Source of the DNA: Sphingomonas flavescens
GTDB taxonomy: Bacteria; Pseudomonadota; Alphaproteobacteria; Sphingomonadales; Sphingomonadaceae
Assembly: GCF_030866745.1 (NCBI RefSeq)
Contig: NZ_CP133016.1
Location: 186,001-250,000, forward strand
Length of the DNA stretch: 64,000 nucleotides
Reading direction: 5' to 3'
Shown: positions 47,109-56,389 of the stretch, piece by piece
How positions within the stretch are numbered: the first letter of the stretch is position 1
Layout of the letters: every line of letters begins with the position of its first letter
Translations under genes and position numbers: made by a program
The notes under the pieces: generated by a model
Database searches by the model: none
Told to the model about the DNA's origin: nothing
Seen by the model: the letters and a program-made list of their open reading frames with translations, nothing else

Positions 47109-47989
47109 TAGTGCTTGCATTGATGGCCTCCGCTGCGGCCGCGCCTTCGGGGGACTGGCAGCTCGTTTGGAGCGACGAGTTCAACGGGTCGAAGGTCGAC
47201 AGGACGAAATGGAGCTTTGCCGTCGAATGCTGGGGCGGCGGCAATAATGAGCGACAATGCTATACCGATCGCAACGCCGTGGTCCGCAATGGCGTGCTGA
47301 CGATCACCGCGCGGCGGGAAACGACCACCGGCCCGAATCTACCGGAGTCGCAGCGCAAGCCGGGTCAGCCGGTGGCGACGAAAACGCAGCCCTACTCGTC
47401 GGCAAAGCTGACAACCGCTGGTAGGGCTCAATGGACTTACGGACGCTTCGAAGTCCGCGCGCGACTGCCACAGGGGCAGGGAACATGGCCCGCGATCTGG
47501 ATGCTGCCCGCGGACTGGGCCTATGGCCAGTGGGCCGCATCGGGTGAAATCGACATCCTGGAGACGGTAAACCTTGGCGCACCGTGCGCCGAGTGTCCGA
47601 GCGGCAAGGATGACCGGGTTCTGGGAACCTTGCACTTTGGCGGCGTCAATCCACGCAACCAGCACAAGGGCGAGGAGATATTCTACCCGCCGATCCTGGA
47701 CGGAAAATTCCACACCTTCGGGCTTACCTGGTGGCCGGACCGCATGGTTTGGACTGTCGATGGAAAGCCCTACGCGACGCGCACTTCGTCGGAATGGTAT
47801 ACCGAAAGCAGCAAGGCGCCCGGCGCGCCGTTCGACAAGCCATTCTACCTGATCCTTAATCTCGCCGTGGGTGGCGGATTGCCCGAAAGCCGCGATCTCA
47901 AGACGGTCGACCCGAAAGCCTTTCCGGCAAGCCTCGACGTCGACTACGTCCGCGTCTGGGCGCGGAAACCCGGGTCGGCGGGCGACTAA
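47105..47989 (+). CDS. GH16 endo-beta-glucanase (laminarinase-like)
   Basis: A 294-residue exported or periplasmic glycoside hydrolase with a short N-terminal signal (residues 1-14). The GH16 catalytic motif EIDILE lies at residues 148-153 (nucleophile Glu148, acid-base Glu153). FEVRARLPQGQGTWPAIWMLP and FHTFGLTWWPDRMVWTVDG fit endo-beta-1,3-glucanases of the GH16_3 type. It would cut beta-1,3-glucan into oligosaccharides for the receptor. The start is the ATG overlapping the halogenase stop. Confidence 0.9.
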   Translation: MIVLALMASAAAAPSGDWQLVWSDEFNGSKVDRTKWSFAVECWGGGNNERQCYTDRNAVVRNGVLTITARRETTTGPNLPESQRKPGQPVATKTQPYSSAKLTTAGRAQWTYGRFEVRARLPQGQGTWPAIWMLPADWAYGQWAASGEIDILETVNLGAPCAECPSGKDDRVLGTLHFGGVNPRNQHKGEEIFYPPILDGKFHTFGLTWWPDRMVWTVDGKPYATRTSSEWYTESSKAPGAPFDKPFYLILNLAVGGGLPESRDLKTVDPKAFPASLDVDYVRVWARKPGSAGD

Positions 47990-48013
47990 ACTTGATCAGG
48001 GGGGATTAGCGAG

Positions 48014-49069
48014 ATGGGGCGCCGGCGCCAGCAGGTGACCATACGTCATGTCGCGGCAGATGCGGGCGTCAGCCTGCAGACCGTGAGCCGCGTCATCAAT
48101 CGCGAACCGAACGTCCGCCCGGAGATGGTGGAGCGAGTCCAGGCTTCGATCGACAAGCTTGGCTATGTTCCGTCGATCGCGGCGCAGCGGCTCAGTGGTT
48201 CGCGGTCCTATCTTATTCTCGCACTGAACGACCGGGATCGCACGATCGCCGACTGGCGCGAACGGCAGGGCACGGACTGGGTCGATCAGATGCTGCTCGG
48301 CGGCATGCTGAAAGCGGCCGAATATGGCTATCGGATGATGTTCGAGCTGGTTGATACGCATGACGACCATATCGCGCGCGAGCTCAGCGCGACAATCGCG
48401 GCCCTTCAGCCGGACGGCATCATTCTTACGCCGCCGCACTCGGAAGATCCGAAAATCTGCCAAGTGCTGGCCGATGCGGGAATTGTCTTTGCGCGGATCG
48501 GTTCGATTGAGAGTGGTTCCGGCATCGCCATGACTATGGATGATGACCACGCGGCCGCTCTCGCCACCGCCCATCTTGCCGAGCTCGGCCATCGCAAAAT
48601 CGGGTTCATCAGCGGCTCACCCGAATATTCTTTGAGCCAATGGCGCGTGGACGGATGGCGCGCGGAGATGGCCAAACGTGGTCTGGCGACGGACGGCCTG
48701 CTCGAAGAGGGCGACTTCAGTTACGAATCCGGTGAAGCCGCCACCCGCCGGCTGTTGTCGCGAGCGGACCGCCCGACCGCAATCATCGCTAGCAATGACC
48801 GCATGACATTGGCGGCATTGGCGGCCGCCAAGGAACTTGCGCTGGAAGTACCGCGGGACCTGTCGATCGTCAGCTTCGACAACACTCCGATCGTCAATTT
48901 CACGGAGCCTAAACTGACCGCCGTAGATCAGCCGGTGGCGGAGACCGCGTCGAAGGCGATTGAAATGATCATTCGGAAATTGCGCGGAGACGAGGTGCCG
49001 GAAGAGCCGATCGTCGTCGAGGCAAGCCTGGTCGTCCGCAACTCGACCGCCGCTCCACTTGGTCTTTGA
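48014..49069 (+). CDS. LacI-family transcriptional regulator
   Basis: The N-terminal helix-turn-helix (VTIRHVAADAGVSLQTVSRVINREPNVRPEMVERV) and hinge are typical LacI. The remaining 280 residues form the periplasmic-binding-protein-like effector domain. It is embedded in the carbohydrate operon and probably represses it in the absence of a beta-glucan-derived sugar. Palindromes with a GAACGTTC core upstream of the receptor and of GH3 are the likely operators. Confidence 0.9.
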   Translation: MGRRRQQVTIRHVAADAGVSLQTVSRVINREPNVRPEMVERVQASIDKLGYVPSIAAQRLSGSRSYLILALNDRDRTIADWRERQGTDWVDQMLLGGMLKAAEYGYRMMFELVDTHDDHIARELSATIAALQPDGIILTPPHSEDPKICQVLADAGIVFARIGSIESGSGIAMTMDDDHAAALATAHLAELGHRKIGFISGSPEYSLSQWRVDGWRAEMAKRGLATDGLLEEGDFSYESGEAATRRLLSRADRPTAIIASNDRMTLAALAAAKELALEVPRDLSIVSFDNTPIVNFTEPKLTAVDQPVAETASKAIEMIIRKLRGDEVPEEPIVVEASLVVRNSTAAPLGL

Positions 49070-50255
49070 TAGCCAGCCGTCGACGCGGCAGCCCGCGGCG
49101 TTTCTTTGGCTGTATGCCCTCGCCTGGGCCGGCGGCGCTGTCGCCTATGTTCCGTTTCTTACGATCCTCCTTCCGGCGCGGGTTGAGACCCTTACGTCCG
49201 ACGCCGTTCGATGGCTCGCTTACATGACCTTCTTCGGCGCCATCGCGGCAAGCGTGGGCGGGATCCTGTTTGGCTGGCTGAGCGACTATACGCGGTCGCG
49301 CCGTGGATGGATTGCGGCAGGTCTCGTCAGCACCATAGTCCTTATTCACCTGGTGCCCTTCTTCCGCCAGCCGGTGGCGCTTCTGTTCCTGATCATGGCC
49401 TGGCAACTCGCGCTGAACATGATGCTTGCGCCCCTCGCGGCATGGGCTGCCGACCACGTGCCGGCCCGCCAGCTGGGATCGCTTGGTGGACTGCTTGCTT
49501 TCTCGCCAGCGCTCGGCTCCGCGGCTGGTGCAATCGTTACGATTCGGGGATTGGCGACACCGGACCAGCGTCTGACGCTCGTCGCTGCACTCGTCGCGAT
49601 ATGCGTGCTTCCCGCACTGCTGCTTGGACAGCCAGCATCCCCGCGTAAGCAGGCTCCTGCTATGGACGGCGTTCCTCCGGCTGCGCCATCGCGGAGCATC
49701 GCGATTGCGATGTGGGTTGCTCGTTTTCTCGTCCAGGTCTCCGAGGCGGCACTATTTGCCTATCTTTATTATTATTTCCGCTCGATCGACCCCGCGCGCG
49801 ATGCTGCCTCGATCGCGCGGCTGTTCGGTCTCGTTGTCGGGGCGTCAGTACCGGTCGCGCTGCTGATCGGCCGTTGGTCCGACAAGCACCAGCGTCCGAT
49901 TGCTCCCCTTTTCGTCGCCTCCACGCTCGGCGGCTTGGCTCTGATCGCCATGGCTACCGCACACGACGCAACGCAAGCCACGGCCGGATATGTTCTGTTC
50001 GGCCTGACGACCACGGTTTTTCTGTCGCTGCATTCCGCGCAGACGTTCCGCGTTCTCCGCCACAGCAGCCGGCGCGGACGCGATTTGGGCATTTTCAACC
50101 TGACCAACACGTCGCCGTCGCTGATCATGCCGTGGCTGACGGTGTCCATTGTCCCGGTGTTCGGATTTCAGGGCCTGTTCGCGTTGCTCTCCGCATTCTC
50201 GCTGGGCGCGGCGGTCATTCTCATTGCCGTTGCGCGCATGGTGCGCCGCGCTTGA
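49059..50255 (+). CDS. MFS transporter, likely sugar uptake
   Basis: A 398-residue major-facilitator protein with 12 predicted hydrophobic segments. The second and third loops have SDYTRSRRG (motif A-like, DxxxRxRxG). The position between LacI and GH3 genes indicates import of the released glucose or short oligosaccharides across the inner membrane. The TTG start overlaps the LacI stop. No signal for another family is seen. Confidence 0.8.
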   Translation: MVFDSQPSTRQPAAFLWLYALAWAGGAVAYVPFLTILLPARVETLTSDAVRWLAYMTFFGAIAASVGGILFGWLSDYTRSRRGWIAAGLVSTIVLIHLVPFFRQPVALLFLIMAWQLALNMMLAPLAAWAADHVPARQLGSLGGLLAFSPALGSAAGAIVTIRGLATPDQRLTLVAALVAICVLPALLLGQPASPRKQAPAMDGVPPAAPSRSIAIAMWVARFLVQVSEAALFAYLYYYFRSIDPARDAASIARLFGLVVGASVPVALLIGRWSDKHQRPIAPLFVASTLGGLALIAMATAHDATQATAGYVLFGLTTTVFLSLHSAQTFRVLRHSSRRGRDLGIFNLTNTSPSLIMPWLTVSIVPVFGFQGLFALLSAFSLGAAVILIAVARMVRRA

Positions 50256-50283
50256 TTGCTGGACGGATTCGGGCGACAGTCTT

Positions 50284-50295
50284 GGGAACGTTCAC
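50284..50295. promoter_or_regulatory. Candidate LacI operator before GH3
   Basis: GGGAACGTTCAC differs from the receptor operator (39165-39176) at one position only. It lies 16 bases before the GH3 ATG and 29 bases after the MFS stop, where an internal promoter or a repressor roadblock could sit. Confidence 0.6.
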
Positions 50296-50311
50296 ATGGG
50301 GAGCAGCGCGG

Positions 50312-52777
50312 ATGGGAAGTTTCAAGCTTTGGGCCTTGCTGGCAGCTTCAACCTATCTCATGCCGGGCGCAGCTTTTGCTCAGGCCGCAAGCGATGCTGT
50401 CGCACACGCTGCCAAGTGGCCTTCGGCACACAGCCCGAGCGCAATCACGGATGCGGCCACGGAGCGGATGATTACCGACCTGTTGGCGCGAATGACGATC
50501 GAGCAGAAGGTCGGTCAGCTGATTCAAGCCGATATCAGCACGATCAAGCCCGAAGACCTGCAGACTTATCCGCTGGGTTCGATCCTCGCGGGGGGCAACA
50601 GCGGACCATATGGCAACGAGCGCGCAAGTGCCGCGGAATGGAGCCGCCTCGTCGGGGAATTTCGTAAAGCCTCGCTCACGCCGGCGGCGAACGGAGTAGC
50701 GGTTCCGATCCTTTTCGGCGTCGATGCTGTTCACGGCCACAGCAACCTGCCGAATGCCACAATCTTCCCGCATAATATCGGTCTCGGCGCAGCACACGAT
50801 CCGGGACTGATTCAAAGGATCGGCGCCGCGACGGCGGACGAGATTGCGGCCAGCGGGATCGAATGGACCTTCGCTCCGACCTTGGCGTCGCCACAGGACC
50901 TGCGTTGGGGACGGAGCTACGAAGGCTATTCGTCCGATCCCAAGCAAATTGCGGAGAACGCCCGGGCGATGGTCACGGGCCTTCAGGGGTCTTTGCGCGC
51001 CGGCGTTCCGGTTGGATCCCACCATGTCGCGGCAACGGCAAAGCACTTTCTTGCTGACGGCGGCACATTCGATGGGCGCGACCAGGGAGACGCGCGGATC
51101 GATGAGACGACGCTGATTGCCCGGCACGCCGCGGGTTACCCGGCGGCAATCGACGCGGGAGCGCTGACCGTGATGGTCAGCTTTTCCAGCTGGAACGGCG
51201 TCAAGAATCACGGCAACCGCAGCCTGATCACCGACGTACTCAAAGACCGCATGGGCTTCGAGGGTTTGGTCGTCGGTGACTGGAATGGGCACGGACAGGT
51301 TGCGGGCTGCACGGTTACCGACTGCGCAGCATCGGTAAATGCGGGTCTTGACCTCTACATGGCTCCGGACAGCTGGAAGGGTCTCTATGCCAGCCTGCTT
51401 GCGGAAGCGAAGTCAGGGGCAGTTCCCGCCGCACGCATTGACGATGCTGTGCGGCGCATCCTTCGCGTGAAGGCGAAATTGGGTTTGCTGGGATCGAAAG
51501 TTGAGCGGCGGCTCGATCCCAGTCGCATTGGGGCGCCGGAACATTTGGCCCTGGCGCAAGAGGCCGTCGCCAAGTCCCTGGTCCTCCTCAAGAACAACGG
51601 CTCCGTACTGCCGATCAAGCCTGGCGCGAAGGTGCTGGTTGCCGGCCCTGGAGCGGACAGCATCGCAATGCAGGCGGGTGGTTGGACCGTGAGTTGGCAG
51701 GGTAGCGATGTCACCAATGCCGACTTCACTAACGGGCAGACGATTTACGGCGCTATTGCCGAAGCGGTCCGCGGCACGGGGGGCAAGGCGACTCTGTCTG
51801 CCGACGGCAGCTTCGTGGAGAAGCCCGATGTCGCTGTCGTGGTGTTCGGGGAAAAGCCCTACGCTGAGTTTCTTGGTGATGTTCCGACACTCGCTTACCA
51901 GCCGGGCGACCAGCGCGACTTGGCCATGCTCAGAAAGCTTAAGGCCGCTGGAGTACCGGTCGTTTCCGTCTTTCTCTCAGGGCGCCCGATGTTCGTGTCG
52001 CCTGAACTGAACGCGTCGGATGCGTTTGTCGCGGCTTGGCTTCCGGGTACGCAAGGAAAGGGCGTTGCCGATGTCCTGGTTGCGGGGAAGAATGGCCGGC
52101 CTCTTCGCGACTTCAGTGGAACGCTTTCCTTTCCTTGGCCCGCAGACGCGCGATCGCCGGTTAATGCCCCTCTCTTCGATCGTGGCTACGGACTGACATA
52201 TGCAAAGCCGGCTGCTGTACCGGCGTTGTCGGAAGATCCCCGAATGGATCTCGCTGCAGCCGTCGACCTCAATCATCTGATCGTCGCAGGCCGTGCCGTC
52301 GGCCCGTGGTCAATGAACCTGGGGGACGCTGCTGGCGGGCGCGTGGTGATGGGCGCTACCGCAAGTAGTCTCGGTGGCAAAATATCGATGTCGACTGTTG
52401 ACCTGTCCGCGCAGGAAGACGGGCGGCGATTCCGCTGGACCGGGCCTGCGAGCGTCTCCATCGACGGCGCGCCGGGCGACTTCACCCGTCAGCTCAACAA
52501 TGCATTCGCCTTGCGGCTGGATCTCGCGGCTTATGCTGTGCCGGGACCGGTGCAACTGACCTTCGCCGGCAAGTCGATCGACATTAGTCGCATCCTGCGC
52601 GGGATGCCGCCAGGTAAGCTGGCAACGGCCAAGATACCGTTGCGCTGCTTCGCCAACGTTGGTGCGACGGTGAACGCCGTCGGCACGCCGTTGCGGATTG
52701 AAGCTGGCGCCGGCACCGATCTCGCCATTCGATCGGCGACAATCGAAGCGGTGGGCGAACCGCTTCCCTGCGAATAA
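50312..52777 (+). CDS. GH3 exo-beta-glucosidase
   Basis: An 822-residue exported glycoside hydrolase with a signal peptide ending near AAFAQA. The GH3 N-domain (TIM barrel) starts with MTIEQKVGQLIQADI and includes KHFLADGGTFDGRDQGDA and the nucleophile Asp323 in VVGDWNGHG. The C-domain and a fibronectin-like tail follow. The text resembles ExoP-type exo-1,3/1,4-beta-glucosidases, which complete degradation after GH16. GGGGAG precedes the ATG; the frame is open further upstream within the MFS gene. Confidence 0.92.
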   Translation: MGSFKLWALLAASTYLMPGAAFAQAASDAVAHAAKWPSAHSPSAITDAATERMITDLLARMTIEQKVGQLIQADISTIKPEDLQTYPLGSILAGGNSGPYGNERASAAEWSRLVGEFRKASLTPAANGVAVPILFGVDAVHGHSNLPNATIFPHNIGLGAAHDPGLIQRIGAATADEIAASGIEWTFAPTLASPQDLRWGRSYEGYSSDPKQIAENARAMVTGLQGSLRAGVPVGSHHVAATAKHFLADGGTFDGRDQGDARIDETTLIARHAAGYPAAIDAGALTVMVSFSSWNGVKNHGNRSLITDVLKDRMGFEGLVVGDWNGHGQVAGCTVTDCAASVNAGLDLYMAPDSWKGLYASLLAEAKSGAVPAARIDDAVRRILRVKAKLGLLGSKVERRLDPSRIGAPEHLALAQEAVAKSLVLLKNNGSVLPIKPGAKVLVAGPGADSIAMQAGGWTVSWQGSDVTNADFTNGQTIYGAIAEAVRGTGGKATLSADGSFVEKPDVAVVVFGEKPYAEFLGDVPTLAYQPGDQRDLAMLRKLKAAGVPVVSVFLSGRPMFVSPELNASDAFVAAWLPGTQGKGVADVLVAGKNGRPLRDFSGTLSFPWPADARSPVNAPLFDRGYGLTYAKPAAVPALSEDPRMDLAAAVDLNHLIVAGRAVGPWSMNLGDAAGGRVVMGATASSLGGKISMSTVDLSAQEDGRRFRWTGPASVSIDGAPGDFTRQLNNAFALRLDLAAYAVPGPVQLTFAGKSIDISRILRGMPPGKLATAKIPLRCFANVGATVNAVGTPLRIEAGAGTDLAIRSATIEAVGEPLPCE

Positions 52778-52779
52778 GC

Positions 52780-53649
52780 TTAGCCGGGATCGTCGGTTAG
52801 TTCGTCGCGCGCGACTTTCTGGAGTGCGGATGCCTGCGCCGATGATAACCCAAGTTCTTCCGCGGCACGCTCGTTGGGGCCGAGCTTCGTCGGATCGATG
52901 CCGGTTACACGACCGAAGACGACCAGCGCTTCGAGGTAGTAGCCCGCAGTGCTGGCGTGATACTGGTCATAGGACCAGAGATCGAGCTGGCCGAACGTGA
53001 GCCCGTCGTAAGGATTCGGGTCAGCGACCTTCCTGCTAAAGGCGCGGTTCCAGGCTCGCCCTACCGGCAGTATTCCTGATACGCCTTCCGTTCGACGCCA
53101 GACCAACTCGGCTGCCCTGTGAAGGTCGTCGGCCATCGCGCTTACCGGCTTGGCATACCAATGGCCGCTTGGTCGGTAGGTCTGATCGGCACGCGTCCAC
53201 GTCGCCATCAACTCGATTTTGACGTTCGGATTTCTCGTCCGGAATAAACTGGTGAGTTTACCGACCGAATGAAGATAGGTCGTCGAGTCCCCGGGGTGTG
53301 CCTGATCGAGCGTGCTGTACTCCTGGAGTACGACGACGTCCCATGGCCGGTCGATGAGGACGCGACGCTTTTCGTAGTGGAATGACAGCGGCTGACCCCC
53401 TTGGGTTTCAAGGCTGACTTTATAGTTCAGGCCGCATTCCTCTGCGAACTCCTGGAAGAGCGCCGGGACGCCGCCGAAGCCTTGGCCAGTGAGATCAGTG
53501 ACGCGATCAGCGTGCCAATTCCGAACGGGAGAATTTGCGGCATAGGTGAAACTGTTCCCGACAAACAGGATGGTCTTTGACGCTCCGGCTGCGTGAGATG
53601 AGCCGGCAGAGAGGCTGAATAGCATTACGGCGATGAGAGGGGTCCGCAC
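52780..53649 (-). CDS. SGNH/GDSL-like hydrolase, predicted exported
   Basis: This protein has an N-terminal signal (LIAVMLFSLSAGSSHAAG) and an SGNH-like fold with the block LFVGNSFTYA carrying the probable catalytic serine, a Gly-Gln motif QGFGGVP, and a late YDQYHASTAGYYL with the catalytic D-x-x-H region. It fits the DUF4886-type hydrolases. The GTG chosen gives a clean signal peptide 7 bases after the dctA stop; a longer frame starts inside dctA. It is convergent with GH3 with only 2 bases between. Confidence 0.75.
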   Translation of the reverse strand: MRTPLIAVMLFSLSAGSSHAAGASKTILFVGNSFTYAANSPVRNWHADRVTDLTGQGFGGVPALFQEFAEECGLNYKVSLETQGGQPLSFHYEKRRVLIDRPWDVVVLQEYSTLDQAHPGDSTTYLHSVGKLTSLFRTRNPNVKIELMATWTRADQTYRPSGHWYAKPVSAMADDLHRAAELVWRRTEGVSGILPVGRAWNRAFSRKVADPNPYDGLTFGQLDLWSYDQYHASTAGYYLEALVVFGRVTGIDPTKLGPNERAAEELGLSSAQASALQKVARDELTDDPG

Positions 53650-53656
53650 CGGGTAA

Positions 53657-55072
53657 TCAGTCCTGCGGCGGGCTGCCAAGAGCGCCGACTTCGCTGGCGA
53701 TCTTGCGGCCAAGTTCCGTTTCATTGGAAAATGGATTGCTTGCTCGCCCGCCGAGCGCAGCTTTCAGTTGCGCGGGGTCGAGAGCACCATCCCACTTGGC
53801 GACGATGATCGTCGCGACGGCGTTGCCGACGAAGTTGGTGAGGCTGCGGCACTCGCTCATAAACCGATCGATGCCGAGGATAAGCGCCATCCCAGCCACC
53901 GGCAGGGATGGGATGATCGACAGCGTCGCGGCAAGCGTGATGAACCCCGCGCCCGTCACGCCGGCGGCGCCTTTGGAACTGATCATCGCAACGGCAAGCA
54001 ACGCGACCTGCTCGCCAAGCGACAGGTGGACGCCGGTCGCCTGCGCAATGAACAGCGCGGCGAGCGTCATGTAGATGTTGGTGCCGTCGAGGTTAAATGA
54101 GTAGCCGGTCGGGATAACCAGACCGACCACGCTGCGCGCGCAACCGGCGCGTTCCATCTTGTCGACGAGGGCGGGCAGGGCGGCTTCCGACGAAGAGGTA
54201 CCAAGCACGAGCAGCAATTCGTCCTTAAGGTACCGGACCAGCGCGAAAATCGAGAAACCCGCGAGCCAGGCGACGCTCCCGAGCACCACGAACACGAAAA
54301 GCAGGCTGGTGATGTAGAAGGTCGCCAACAAAGCGCCCAAACTGCTGAGGCTGTCGATGCCGTAGGTACCGACAGTGAAGGCGATGGCGCCGAACGCACC
54401 AATCGGCGCGGCCCGCATCAGGATGCCCACGATCCGATAGACGATGAGGCTCAGCCGTTCGAGAAGATCGAGCACCGGTTCTGCAGGCTTACCGACGAGC
54501 GAAAGCGAAATGCCGAACAGGATCGCGACCAGCAGAGTTTGCAGGATCGCACCCTCGGTCAGTGCGGAAAGGAGGGTGGTCGGAATAATGTCCAGCAGGA
54601 AACCGGTAATACTAGTTTCGTGCGCTTTCTCGGAGAAAGTTGCGACCTTACTTGTATCGAGGGTCGTTGGATTGATGTGCATGCCGGCGCCGGGCTGAAC
54701 GACATTGGCCACGATCAGGCCAACGATCAGGGCGATCGTGGAGAAGAACAGGAAGTAGGCAAAGGCCTTGGCGGCGACGCGACCGACCGCCGCCATCTCA
54801 CGCATCCCCGCGATGCCCGTGACGAGGGTCAGGAAGATGACCGGCGCGATAATCATCTTCACCAGCTTGATGAAACCGTCGCCGAGAGGCTTCAGCGATT
54901 CTCCTTCGGCCGGCCAGAAATGGCCGACCAACGTACCGAGCGCGATCGCGACGAGCACTTGCACGTAAAGATGGCGATAGAGCGGCCGGCGAACGGAGAC
55001 CGACTCGTCTTGGTCCACACGAACGATAGATCTTCTCCCAGCCGGACCGGTTTCACGCTCGTCCATCGGCAT
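53657..55072 (-). CDS. dctA: Dicarboxylate/amino acid:cation symporter (DAACS family)
   Basis: A 471-residue transporter of the DctA/GltP family that co-transports C4-dicarboxylates or glutamate with sodium or protons. The hairpin motif [16 protein letters not shown] and helix text [23 protein letters not shown] are diagnostic. The last 50 residues form a soluble tail. It is divergent from the his operon and followed by the SGNH gene on the same strand. The symbol is given for the family; substrate is not resolved. Confidence 0.9.
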   Translation of the reverse strand: MPMDERETGPAGRRSIVRVDQDESVSVRRPLYRHLYVQVLVAIALGTLVGHFWPAEGESLKPLGDGFIKLVKMIIAPVIFLTLVTGIAGMREMAAVGRVAAKAFAYFLFFSTIALIVGLIVANVVQPGAGMHINPTTLDTSKVATFSEKAHETSITGFLLDIIPTTLLSALTEGAILQTLLVAILFGISLSLVGKPAEPVLDLLERLSLIVYRIVGILMRAAPIGAFGAIAFTVGTYGIDSLSSLGALLATFYITSLLFVFVVLGSVAWLAGFSIFALVRYLKDELLLVLGTSSSEAALPALVDKMERAGCARSVVGLVIPTGYSFNLDGTNIYMTLAALFIAQATGVHLSLGEQVALLAVAMISSKGAAGVTGAGFITLAATLSIIPSLPVAGMALILGIDRFMSECRSLTNFVGNAVATIIVAKWDGALDPAQLKAALGGRASNPFSNETELGRKIASEVGALGSPPQD

Positions 55073-55124
55073 GAGAAACCCTCCTAAGATGCATGTCGAA
55101 GCTCGCCAACCGGCTTTCGCGCGC

Positions 55125-55152
55125 TTGACTTGGACGCATCAGGACCTATCTA
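55125..55152 (+). promoter_or_regulatory. Predicted sigma-70 promoter of the his operon
   Basis: TTGACT (55125-55130) and TATCTA (55147-55152), separated by 16 bases, lie 36 bases before the regulator start. An imperfect palindrome TTAACACGCTGTAA (55167-55180) follows downstream and may be an operator for the TrpR-like protein. Confidence 0.5.
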
Positions 55153-55188
55153 GCCGTTCCATCGTTTTAACACGCTGTAACATAATTG

Positions 55189-55506
55189 ATGGTGCTAGTG
55201 ACCAACCCAACCCGCGACCTTGATGCGCTGACCGATGACCTCTGCGAGGCAATGCTGACCGCGAACAGCCGTGCTGAGTTGCGCAAGCTGCTTCTCGACC
55301 TGTGCACGCCGGCTGAAATTCGGACGCTGGCGGAACGCTGGCACGTCGCGCGGCTGCTCGACGAGACGACAATGTCCTACCGCGAAATCCATGACCGAAC
55401 TGGCGTGAGTACGACCACGATCGTTCGCGTGGGCCGATTTCTGCGACAGGAACCGCATCAGGGTTATCGGCGCGCACTTGATCGTTTGAGGCCAGCCAGT
55501 GCTTAG
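55189..55506 (+). CDS. TrpR-superfamily regulator (YerC/YecD-like)
   Basis: This 105-residue protein has a TrpR-like helix-turn-helix: EIRTLAERWHVARLLDETTMSYREIHDRTGVSTTTIVRVGRFL. Regulators of this family act as repressors, and in some Gram-positive bacteria a member of this superfamily (HisR) controls histidine genes. Its placement at the head of the his operon, overlapping hisG by 8 bases, suggests the same role here. The preferred start is the ATG after a TTG alternative. Confidence 0.8.
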   Translation: MVLVTNPTRDLDALTDDLCEAMLTANSRAELRKLLLDLCTPAEIRTLAERWHVARLLDETTMSYREIHDRTGVSTTTIVRVGRFLRQEPHQGYRRALDRLRPASA

Positions 55507-56389
55507 CGACCGCACACGCCTGCACATTGCGCTGCAGAAGTCGGGGCGGCTGTCCGATTACAGCCGCGAGCTCTTGCGCGATGCTGGCTTCCGAATCCAG
55601 TCGGGGAAGAACAGCCTGACCGCACGGGTGGAGAACTTCCCGGCCGAGCTCATGTTCGTCCGCGATGACGACATTCCGACCTTTGTCAGCGATGGCGTTT
55701 GCGAGTTCGGGATTGTCGGGCAAAATGTTCTTGAGGAGTTTTCCGCCGAACGGACGGATCTGGGATATGAGGTGCTCGCCGAACTCGGTTTCGGCCGCTG
55801 CACGCTCAAGCTCGCCGCGCCCGAGTCGATGCCATATGAGGGACCGGCATCGCTTGCAGGTCAGCGCATCGCGACGTCTTACCCACGACTGCTCGCAAGG
55901 TTCCTCCGTGAGAACGACGTCGACGCTACGATCGTGACTATGAGCGGCGCGGTGGAATTGGCGCCGCGTTTGCAAATCGCGAGCTTCATCTGCGACCTGG
56001 TGTCGACCGGCGCGACGCTGGAGGCGAACAACCTGCGCGCGTTGGACACCGTCCTGGACAGCCAGGCCGTCCTGATTCGAACGACGCGCCCGATGGACGC
56101 GACGCGGGCGGACATCGCCGCCGGCATGATGAGCCGGATCGAAGGCGTGCTGGCGACCAAGGAATCCAAGTACATCATGATGAATGCGCCGGGCGAGGCG
56201 TTGAAGCAGATCACCGACATCCTGCCCGGTGCGGAGGCGCCCACGATTGTGCCCTTGCACGGACGGCCGGGAAATTTCGCCGTCCATGCGGTCTGCCAGG
56301 AGTCGGTCTTCTGGGAGACGCTGCAGAAGCTGAAGGCCGCAGGGGCTTCAGCCATCCTCGTTGTGCCAATCGAAAAGATGATGATGTGA
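55499..56389 (+). CDS. hisG: ATP phosphoribosyltransferase, long form
   Basis: HisG starts the pathway by condensing ATP and PRPP. The 296-residue length, LQKSGRLSDYSRELLRDAG at the start and SKYIMMNAPGEALKQI plus VPIEKMMM at the end match the long HisG form with its own regulatory C-terminal domain, as in Escherichia coli, which needs no HisZ. The catalytic-domain segment ICDLVSTGATLEAN is typical. Feedback control by histidine is expected through the C-terminal domain. The start is GTG; it overlaps the regulator and hisD. Confidence 0.95.
   Translation: MLSDRTRLHIALQKSGRLSDYSRELLRDAGFRIQSGKNSLTARVENFPAELMFVRDDDIPTFVSDGVCEFGIVGQNVLEEFSAERTDLGYEVLAELGFGRCTLKLAAPESMPYEGPASLAGQRIATSYPRLLARFLRENDVDATIVTMSGAVELAPRLQIASFICDLVSTGATLEANNLRALDTVLDSQAVLIRTTRPMDATRADIAAGMMSRIEGVLATKESKYIMMNAPGEALKQITDILPGAEAPTIVPLHGRPGNFAVHAVCQESVFWETLQKLKAAGASAILVVPIEKMMM

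Noticed and set aside
55139-56287. 382-codon minus-strand ORF opposite hisG and the regulator
   Set aside because: It overlaps the regulator and hisG completely, and its low-complexity composition has no recognisable motif.
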